Below are positions 1 through 5,742 of a DNA stretch of 64,000 nucleotides, piece by piece. Source of the DNA: Streptomyces vilmorinianum (GTDB lineage Bacteria > Actinomycetota > Actinomycetes > Streptomycetales > Streptomycetaceae); contig NZ_CP040244.1 in NCBI RefSeq assembly GCF_005517195.1, positions 7,086,001 through 7,150,000 of the forward strand, given 5' to 3'. The stretch's first letter is position 1. Every line of letters begins with the position of its first letter. Position numbers and translations under genes: made by a program. Under the pieces are notes generated by a model, which did not search any database, was not told the DNA's origin, and saw nothing but the letters and a program-made list of their open reading frames with translations.

Positions 1-2
1 TG

Positions 3-338
3 AAGTGGATCAACGGCCAGGGCGGTCTGGACTGGGCCGTGGCCCGTACGAAGGAGTCCTCCCGGAACCTGTACGGCTGGGCCGAGGAGTCCAAGTACGC
101 GACGCCGTTCGTGTCCGACCCGGCCAAGCGCTCGCAGGTCATCGGCACGATCGACTTCTCGGACGAGGTCGACGCGGCGGCGGTCGCCAAGGTGCTGCGC
201 GCCAACGGCATCGTGGACACCGAGCCGTACCGCAAGCTGGGCCGCAACCAGCTCCGGATCGCGATGTTCCCGGCGATCGACCCGGCGGACGTGCAGGCGC
301 TGACGGCCTGCGTCGACTACGTGATCGAGAAGCTGTAA
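3..338 (+). CDS. serC: Phosphoserine aminotransferase, C-terminal part
   Basis: This is the end of a gene that starts before the window; about 111 codons are visible. The frame opens KWINGQGGLDW and ends in VDYVIEKL. It matches the C-terminal domain of actinobacterial phosphoserine transaminase, the PLP enzyme that converts 3-phosphohydroxypyruvate and glutamate to 3-phosphoserine in serine biosynthesis. The visible part includes the small C-terminal domain with its GRNQLRIAMFPAI strand. The PLP lysine lies upstream and cannot be checked. A strong hairpin follows the stop codon by 17 bases, so the transcript probably ends here. Identification rests on family recognition of the tail only. Confidence 0.85.
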   Translation, partial: KWINGQGGLDWAVARTKESSRNLYGWAEESKYATPFVSDPAKRSQVIGTIDFSDEVDAAAVAKVLRANGIVDTEPYRKLGRNQLRIAMFPAIDPADVQALTACVDYVIEKL

Positions 339-354
339 CCGCTGTACGTACGAA

Positions 355-391
355 GGGCCCGGCATCGGACATGGTCGATGCCGGGCCCTTT
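355..391 (+). terminator. Rho-independent terminator of serC
   Basis: Perfect 13-bp inverted repeat, arms 355-367 (GGGCCCGGCATCG) and 376-388, with an 8-nt loop and a short T run (389-391). It lies between the serC stop and the convergent gene at 413-1408, so it may serve both. Confidence 0.85.
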
Positions 392-412
392 CGTTCTCAC
401 GCGCTCACGGGC

Positions 413-1408
413 TCACGGGCGGCGCAGGAGGCGCTTGCCGCCGATGACGAGGGCGGTGGCGACGGCGAGGACGACGATCCCCAGGCCGAAGCCGCCGGTG
501 TCGCCGTCGGCGGGCGCGGCGCCGGACGGCTCGGACGGGGCCTTGCTGCCACCGCCCTGCGACGGCGGCGGCGTCGAAGCCCGGTCCTTGTCGACCTCCA
601 CCCGTACGACCCGGCTCTGCTTGCCCTCCGAGCCGAACATCAGCGCCGAGCCGTCCTCGGTGTACGTCACCGACTCGGCCTGCCCCTGGAACGGCGCCCC
701 CACGGACTCGCCGTCGTCCCCCAGGCGGCCGTCCTTCCACGCGTACGCCCTGGCGCTGAAGTAGCCGCGCAGGACGAGCGTGCCGCCGTCCGGCGAGAAG
801 GCGCCGTCCGTCACCCACGGCACGTCGTCGACGCGCCGGAAGACGTTCGTGCCCGTGGACGAGAGGCGCTCCGGGCCCGCGTACAGGCCGCCGGTGTCCT
901 CGTTCTTGCTGGCGATGTACACGCGGCCGGTCTTCGGATGGACCATCAGGGCCTCGGCGTTGCGCGGGCCGTCGGCGTACTTCACGACGTACTGCTTCGC
1001 GCGGACCGTCTGGTCCTTGAGCTGCTTCGGCTCGGGGAAGCGGTAGATCCAGACGTGGTCCCAGGTGCCGTCGCGGTTGTCGCCGATGTCGCCGACGTAG
1101 ATGTCGCCGTCCGGGCCGACGGAGATGGCCTCCATGTCGCGGGGTGTGCCGACCCCGCTCATGGTGAGGGTGGCGACGGTCTCGCCGGTGCGGGAGTCGA
1201 TGCCGTAGATCAGCGGCTGGTCCTGGTCGTTGTGCGTCCAGTAGACGCCGGGGTGGGCGTGGCTGGCCGCGAGACCGCTGGACTCGGTGATCCGGGAGTC
1301 CTTGATCGTGAAGTCCTCGTCGGCCGGTCCGGCGGCCGACGCCGTGCCGGCGCCCGTCGTGAGCAGGACGAGAGCCGCCGCACCGAAGACGCACAGAGCA
1401 GATCGCAT
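413..1408 (-). CDS. Secreted propeller-like protein with C-terminal membrane anchor
   Basis: 331 residues. The N-terminus (MRSALCVFGAAALVLLTTG..ASA) is a signal peptide. The body has repeated beta-propeller-like strands (GIDSRTGETVATLTM, AISVGPDGDIYVGDIGDNRD, TDGAFSPDGGTLVLRGYF), as in WD40/SMP-30-like secreted proteins of streptomycetes. A Pro/Ser/Gly-rich linker (about residues 270-300) leads to one hydrophobic segment (GFGLGIVVLAVATALVIGG) and the basic tail KRLLRRP, so the propeller probably faces outward and is held in the membrane. No catalytic signature is seen and the ligand is unknown. The start codon lies inside a perfect 14-bp palindrome. The gene upstream ends 81 bp away with its own hairpin, so this is probably a separate transcription unit. 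Confidence 0.8.
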   Translation of the reverse strand: MRSALCVFGAAALVLLTTGAGTASAAGPADEDFTIKDSRITESSGLAASHAHPGVYWTHNDQDQPLIYGIDSRTGETVATLTMSGVGTPRDMEAISVGPDGDIYVGDIGDNRDGTWDHVWIYRFPEPKQLKDQTVRAKQYVVKYADGPRNAEALMVHPKTGRVYIASKNEDTGGLYAGPERLSSTGTNVFRRVDDVPWVTDGAFSPDGGTLVLRGYFSARAYAWKDGRLGDDGESVGAPFQGQAESVTYTEDGSALMFGSEGKQSRVVRVEVDKDRASTPPPSQGGGSKAPSEPSGAAPADGDTGGFGLGIVVLAVATALVIGGKRLLRRP

Positions 1409-1414
1409 GCGATC
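1401..1414. promoter_or_regulatory. Perfect palindrome over a start codon
   Basis: GATCGCATGCGATC is a perfect 14-bp palindrome. The ATG of the minus-strand gene 413-1408 (complement of 1406-1408) sits at its centre, and no clear ribosome binding site precedes it. It could be a repressor site or an RNA hairpin at the start codon. It could also arise by chance from the codons ATG CGA TC. Confidence 0.35.
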
Positions 1415-1441
1415 AAGCCTGCCATGGGTGCCGGTGAAGCC

Positions 1442-1470
1442 GTCCCCGGACGCTGATCGCGCCCGGGGAC
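1442..1470 (-). terminator. Hairpin after the secreted two-gene unit
   Basis: Perfect 8-bp arms GTCCCCGG (1442-1449) and CCGGGGAC (1463-1470), 13-nt spacer, no T run. It begins 20 bp past the stop of the minus-strand gene at 1490-2281 and is a plausible Streptomyces-type terminator. Confidence 0.4.
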
Positions 1471-1489
1471 GACTCCTCCGCTACGGACG

Positions 1490-2281
1490 TCAGCCGCAGG
1501 TGGTCCCCGCCGCGGCGGCGAACTGCCGCTTCACGCCCGGCTTCGCGGACTTCAGCTCCGCGGCCAGCACGTCGGCGGCCTGGCCGTCGAGCCGCTCCTC
1601 CAGGACCGCGGCGGTGGCGTCCAGACCGAGGGGCGAGACCGGGGCCGGCGCCTTCTGGGCCTTGGCGACCTTCTGCGTACCGCCCTCGAACTCGCCGTTG
1701 CCGATGATGCCCGCGTCGTACGGGATCTCGGAACCGGCGCCGAGGCCGCGCCAGCGTGCGGGCTCCGGGGTGTCTCCCGGCGAGCACCTGGCCTCCTCCC
1801 ACACCATCGCCATGATGTAGGTGTGTCCGGGCTCCACCCGGGGGCGCTCGTGGAGGGCCATCTTCCGGGGCGCGTCGACCTTGCCGTCGGTGAACTGCCA
1901 GCCCGTGGCGTTGTAGTCCCAGGTCTTGGGCGCGGCCTTGGGGGCCCCGGCGCGGGACCAGAGCACCTTGTCGATCTTCAGGGTGACCTGGCGTCCGATG
2001 ACGCCCTCGCCCCGCTCGACCTCGGCGCGGCTCGCCGGAACGCGCCGCTCGGAGACGGCGGAGACCACGACGACGTGGTCGGCGTAGGTGACCCAGTCGG
2101 TGGCGGTCTCGCTGGGCAGGTGGTCGCTGGCCTCGGCGAGGAGGACGGAGCCGGCCTGGCTCTTCGCCCCGAGCTCCGTCGGCGCGCCCGCTCCGTTCGA
2201 CCCGCTGAGCAGGGTCGCGGTCACCAGGGCCGCGGCCAGGGACGTCGCCCCGACGGCTGCGATACGTGTACGGCGTCTCAC
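1490..2281 (-). CDS. Secreted protein of unknown function
   Basis: 263 residues with a GTG start preceded by AAGGGGGA. The N-terminus MRRRTRIAAVGATSLAAAL is a signal peptide (or uncleaved anchor) with cleavage likely near residue 30. The mature part has a recognisable core (TDWVTYADHVVVVSAVSE, QVTLKIDKVLWSR, HTYIMAMVWEE) that reads like a beta-rich extracellular domain, but I cannot name a family. Two cysteines (one in ARCSPGD, one in the C-terminal TTCG) could form a disulphide. Its start lies 9 bp after the stop of the metzincin-like gene, so the two are almost certainly co-transcribed. It may be an accessory or inhibitor of that protease, but only the gene order suggests this. Confidence 0.75.
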   Translation of the reverse strand: MRRRTRIAAVGATSLAAALVTATLLSGSNGAGAPTELGAKSQAGSVLLAEASDHLPSETATDWVTYADHVVVVSAVSERRVPASRAEVERGEGVIGRQVTLKIDKVLWSRAGAPKAAPKTWDYNATGWQFTDGKVDAPRKMALHERPRVEPGHTYIMAMVWEEARCSPGDTPEPARWRGLGAGSEIPYDAGIIGNGEFEGGTQKVAKAQKAPAPVSPLGLDATAAVLEERLDGQAADVLAAELKSAKPGVKRQFAAAAGTTCG

Positions 2282-2290
2282 GGTTCCCCC

Positions 2291-2956
2291 TTAGAAGACG
2301 GAGTTGATGTTGTCCCGGTTGTTGGAGCCGAGCCCCGTCCCGGAGCTGACGGGGGTCACCATGCAGCCCAGGGCGGTGTTGGTGTTGGAGAGCGCCGGGG
2401 ACGCCTGGGCGCCGTGCAGCAGTCCGATGGCGTGGCCTGTCTCGTGGCAGGAGAGACCGCGCGTGTAGTGGCCGTTGCCCCGGATGCGGACGTACTGCTG
2501 GTCGCACCCGTAACTGCTGCCGTCGACGGCGTCGTTGCACCAGGTGACGCCGTCCGAGCTGTCGGAGAGGTTGGTGGACCCCTCCTGGTAGATGATGTCG
2601 GTCTCGGCCGACCCGCTGAACGTGGGCGACGAGTCGTAGGAGATGGTCAGGTCGGTGGGCGCGTAGTCGTTGGTCATGGTGCTCCGGACCGCGTCGCGGT
2701 CGGGGGTCTCCAGCTCGTACTCGCCGCTGCTGTCCATGTAGTACGTCACGGTGGCGTTGTCCGTGCGGCAGGTGACCCGGCCGTCACCGCCGTCCGGGTC
2801 GTTGTGGCACGTACCGGTGTTGTTCGCGGTGGGATGGATGTTGTCGGTGACGGCGGCCCATGCCACGCCGGCACCGACGCCTATCGCCATGGCGCTGGCG
2901 AAGGCCACAAGTCCCGCCGCCCGACGGCGGTTTCCCTTGCCCGTGGATCTCTGCAC
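2291..2956 (-). CDS. Secreted metzincin-type zinc protease
   Basis: 221 residues from the chosen GTG. That start is preceded by AGGAAGGGA at good spacing and puts the basic, hydrophobic signal segment (GNRRR then AAGLVAFASAMAIGVGAG) at the N-terminus. A start at 3040 would add 28 unlikely residues. Near the C-terminus is SCHETGHAIGLLHG, the HExxHxxGxxH zinc motif of metzincins, followed by a GCM segment that fits a Met-turn. Several cysteines flank it (TCH, TCRT, WCND, GCDQQ), as expected for a disulphide-stabilised extracellular enzyme. It is short for the class, with no recognisable propeptide beyond the signal. The next gene follows by 9 bp. Substrate unknown. Confidence 0.85.
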   Translation of the reverse strand: MQRSTGKGNRRRAAGLVAFASAMAIGVGAGVAWAAVTDNIHPTANNTGTCHNDPDGGDGRVTCRTDNATVTYYMDSSGEYELETPDRDAVRSTMTNDYAPTDLTISYDSSPTFSGSAETDIIYQEGSTNLSDSSDGVTWCNDAVDGSSYGCDQQYVRIRGNGHYTRGLSCHETGHAIGLLHGAQASPALSNTNTALGCMVTPVSSGTGLGSNNRDNINSVF

Positions 2957-3152
2957 GGCTTCCCTTCCTCGTGCGGTCAGTGTCACTTCGGTGATCTGTT
3001 GCACGCGGGAAATAGTGCACGAGTTCACCTCGCCGCACACGCCAATTCATCAGCCAGGGCGGTCAGTTGGCCGAGAAGGACGGAAGGATCGCGAAGGAGC
3101 GACCGCAAAGAGGTGACATGAGGTGATCTTCGGTACCGGGCCGCCCATGTGG

Positions 3153-3174
3153 TCATGAATGCGTCATGAATGCG
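3153..3174. repeat. 11-bp direct repeats upstream of the SGNH hydrolase
   Basis: TCATGAATGCG occurs twice in tandem (3153-3163 and 3164-3174), followed by a degenerate third start (TCAAGAAGGG). The 11-bp period places the copies on one face of the helix, as for OmpR/PhoP-type regulators. It lies 80-100 bp upstream of the probable start at 3257. Confidence 0.45.
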
Positions 3175-3256
3175 TCAAGAAGGGATGGAGTCGCCGTGTC
3201 CGGGATCACGTCGCCGGGCCTCGGCGCTCTCGTCGCTCTCGGCGATGATGAGCGTC

Positions 3257-3952
3257 ATGCGTTTTATGTTCGTCGGCGACAGCATGACCATCGGACGCGC
3301 CGGCGACTTCACCTGGCGCTACCGCATGTGGCAGCACCTGGAATCCACCCTCGGCGGCGGCCGGTACGAGATCGTCGGCCCGCGCAGCGAGCTGTACGAC
3401 ACCGCCGCCGACGCGCCCCTGTCGCACGCCTACGCCGACCCGGACTTCCCCGCACCCGCCCGGCGCCATCTGGCCGGCTGGGGCGAGGGCTGGCTGCACA
3501 TGGCGCCGCTGATCGGCGAGGCGGTGACGGCCACCGGGGCGGACGTCCTGCTGGTCTCCCTCGGCCTGATCGATCTCGGCTTCTACACCAACAGCGACCA
3601 GACCGCCGAGAACGTCCGCGCCTTCACGGCCGCCGCCCGCGCGGCGAACCCGCGCGTCAAGGCCGTCCTGATGCCGGTCATCCCCAACATCCGGGCCGAG
3701 TACGACGCCCCCTTCGCCGATGAGTGCGAGCGCTTCAACGAGCTGCTCGCGAAGGCGGTCGCGGACCTGGACACGGCCGCGTCGCCCCTGCTGCTCGCGA
3801 CGACACCGGAGTCGTACGACATCCATACGGACACCTACGACGGCACCCACCCCGGCCCGACCGGCGAACAGAAGCTGGCGGGCGCCTTCGCCGACGCGAT
3901 GCACCAGGCGTGGGGCGTGGGCGGCACGTACACGCCGACGCCGAGCGCCTGA
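3257..3952 (+). CDS. SGNH/GDSL-type hydrolase
   Basis: 231 residues from the ATG at 3257. This start places the catalytic strand MRFMFVGDSMT at the very N-terminus, as in intracellular SGNH hydrolases; an in-frame upstream start at 3170 would add 29 low-complexity residues. Block I is GDSMT with the nucleophile Ser, and block V is DGTHPGPTGEQ with the Asp and His of the triad. Block III reads SLGLIDLG where GxND is usual, so the block III oxyanion-hole Asn appears to be replaced by Ile. Likely an esterase or lipase on a small acyl or carbohydrate ester. No signal peptide with this start. No strong ribosome binding site is visible, so the start is the least certain part. Confidence 0.8.
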   Translation: MRFMFVGDSMTIGRAGDFTWRYRMWQHLESTLGGGRYEIVGPRSELYDTAADAPLSHAYADPDFPAPARRHLAGWGEGWLHMAPLIGEAVTATGADVLLVSLGLIDLGFYTNSDQTAENVRAFTAAARAANPRVKAVLMPVIPNIRAEYDAPFADECERFNELLAKAVADLDTAASPLLLATTPESYDIHTDTYDGTHPGPTGEQKLAGAFADAMHQAWGVGGTYTPTPSA

Positions 3953-4070
3953 GCCTTGACCTCCACGCCCCGGTGGCGTGTTGTCGCCACCCGCGTGTCG
4001 GCGCCGCCGTGCGTATCGTTGGAGTGCGCGGCTGCCCGCACTCGAGCGGCAGCCGGGGAGGAGCGCCACG

Positions 4071-4664
4071 ATGACTGCCGTAGACGACAGGATCGAGATG
4101 GCCGAGACCAGCGGTGAGCGGCCGACCTTGGACGAGATGTTCGAGGCTCTGGAGCGTATGCCCGTCCCCGAGGGATACAGGGTCGAGATCGTCGAAGGGG
4201 ACGTCTTCATGACACCGCAGCGGAGCACTCACTGGGAGATCATCCGGGAGATCCTCTGGGCGCTTGGAGACAAGTTCGGCCGCAGGGCCCGCGTGTTCTC
4301 CGACGTACGCATCGACTTCCCGGGCGGGGAGAACGGCTTCTGCCCCGACGTGGCGAAGCTCAGCGACGAAGCCGTTCCGGACAGTCGGGGGCACTGGGAC
4401 CACGCCGATGTCGAGTTCGTCGCCGAAGTCATCTCCAAGGGCACCGCCCGCAACGACTACGAGCCCAAGAAGGCCGCCTACGCGACCGCCGAAGTGCCCG
4501 TCTACCTGATCGCCGACCCCTACCAGGGCAGGTGCCACGTCTATACGGAGCCGAAGGACGGGCAGTACGTCAGCGAACTCGTCGTCGACTTCGGCGCGGA
4601 CCTGGACCTCTCCCGCACGCCCCTCGGCCTCGTCCTCAAGACCGACGGGTTCCCCCGTGAGTGA
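4071..4664 (+). CDS. Uma2 family (DUF820) putative endonuclease
   Basis: 197 residues. The ATG at 4071 follows GGAGGAG by 8 bases; the open frame extends back to 3978 without a better start. It matches the Uma2/DUF820 family of PD-(D/E)xK-fold proteins, abundant in cyanobacteria and actinomycetes. Visible marks are the N-terminal MPVPEGYRVEIVEGDVFMTP, the central CPDVAKL, and FVAEVISKGTARNDYEPKK, which carries the family's acidic and lysine residues. Nuclease activity is inferred from the fold; no role is established for most members. A single gene ending 25 bp from the convergent aldo/keto reductase. Confidence 0.85.
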   Translation: MTAVDDRIEMAETSGERPTLDEMFEALERMPVPEGYRVEIVEGDVFMTPQRSTHWEIIREILWALGDKFGRRARVFSDVRIDFPGGENGFCPDVAKLSDEAVPDSRGHWDHADVEFVAEVISKGTARNDYEPKKAAYATAEVPVYLIADPYQGRCHVYTEPKDGQYVSELVVDFGADLDLSRTPLGLVLKTDGFPRE

Positions 4665-4689
4665 CCGCCGCTCGCGACCCCCTACGTGA

Positions 4690-5679
4690 TCACCAGGCGA
4701 AGGCCTCCGGCGACGGACCCGTGCCGGGGAAGATCTCGTCCAGAGCGGTCAGCACCTCGTCGCTCAGCTCCAGCTCCAGGGCGCGCAAGGCGCTGTCCAG
4801 CTGCTCCACCGTGCGCGGACCGACGATCGGGCCGGTGACCCCGGGCCTGGTCAGCAGCCACGCCAGGGCCGTCTCGCCCGGCTCCAGGCCGTGCTTGTCG
4901 AGCAGGTCCTCGTACGCCTGGACCTGCGCCCGCACCGCCGTGCTGGCCAGCGCGTCGGCCGACCGGCCGGATGCCCGCCGTCCGCCCTGGGCCTCCTTCT
5001 TGATGACCCCGCCCAGCAGCCCGCCGTGCAGCGGGGACCAGGGGATGACCCCGAGTCCGTACTCCTGCGCGGCCGGGAGGACCTCCATCTCGGCGCGCCG
5101 CTCGGCGAGGTTGTAGAGGCACTGCTCGCTGACGAGCCCGACCATCCCGCGCCGGGCGGCGGTCTCGTTGGCCTGGGCGATCTTGTAGCCGGGGAAGTTG
5201 GAGGACCCGGCGTAGAGGATCTTGCCCTGCTGGATCAGGACGTCGACCGCCTGCCAGATCTCCTCGAAGGGGGTCCGCCGGTCGATGTGGTGGAACTGGT
5301 ACAGGTCGATGTAGTCCGTCCGCAGCCGCTTGAGGGAGGCGTCGACGGCCCGCCGGATGTTCAGCGCCGACAGCCGGTCCTCGTTGGGCCAGGTCTCGCT
5401 CCGGCGTGACATGGAGCCGTAGACCTTGGTCGCGAGGACCGTCTTCTCACGCCGGCCGCCGCCCTGGGCGAACCAGGTGCCGATGATCTCTTCGGTACGG
5501 CCCTTGTTCTCGCCCCACCCGTAGACGTTGGCGGTGTCCACGAAGTTCAGGCCCGCGTCGAGCGCGGCGTCCAGGATGCCGTGACTGGTCGGTTCGTCTG
5601 TCTGCGGACCGAAGTTCATCGTGCCGACGACGAGTCGGCTGACCTTGAGTCCGGTGCGTCCGAGCTGCGTGTACTTCAT
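4690..5679 (-). CDS. Aldo/keto reductase
   Basis: 329 residues from the ATG at 5679 (a TTG three codons earlier is possible). It is an NADPH-dependent aldo/keto reductase of the (beta/alpha)8 barrel type. The catalytic tetrad is complete: Asp48 and Tyr53 in FVDTANVYGWGE, Lys85 in ATKVYG, and His130/131 in LYQFHHID. The usual cofactor segment GPIVGPRTVEQL is near the C-terminus. The sequence resembles the YajO/YghZ-like group acting on small aldehydes; the substrate is not predictable. A strong ribosome binding site 50 bp upstream serves a 13-codon open frame whose TGA overlaps this ATG, so translation may be coupled. The NACHT gene ends only 63 bp upstream. Confidence 0.9.
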   Translation of the reverse strand: MKYTQLGRTGLKVSRLVVGTMNFGPQTDEPTSHGILDAALDAGLNFVDTANVYGWGENKGRTEEIIGTWFAQGGGRREKTVLATKVYGSMSRRSETWPNEDRLSALNIRRAVDASLKRLRTDYIDLYQFHHIDRRTPFEEIWQAVDVLIQQGKILYAGSSNFPGYKIAQANETAARRGMVGLVSEQCLYNLAERRAEMEVLPAAQEYGLGVIPWSPLHGGLLGGVIKKEAQGGRRASGRSADALASTAVRAQVQAYEDLLDKHGLEPGETALAWLLTRPGVTGPIVGPRTVEQLDSALRALELELSDEVLTALDEIFPGTGPSPEAFAW

Positions 5680-5717
5680 GGACCACAAGCCAACTGCTTC
5701 GAGTCCACTCCAGGCAA
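5676..5717 (-). CDS. Possible 13-codon leader ORF coupled to the reductase
   Basis: On the minus strand GGAGGAGG (complement of 5728-5735) is followed after 10 bases by a TTG opening 13 codons (LPGVDSKQLACGP) that end in TGA at 5676-5678. This TGA overlaps the reductase ATG (ATGA arrangement). The excellent ribosome binding site has no other use, since the reductase frame contains no ATG or GTG upstream. TTG initiation is an assumption. Confidence 0.35.
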   Translation of the reverse strand: MPGVDSKQLACGP

Positions 5718-5742
5718 GAGCCGCCCACCTCCTCCCATCGCG

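Noticed and set aside
5..1456. 483-codon plus-strand frame across serC and the propeller gene
   Set aside because: Arg/Ala/Gly-rich product antisense to, or out of frame with, two genuine genes. It is a by-product of high GC content.
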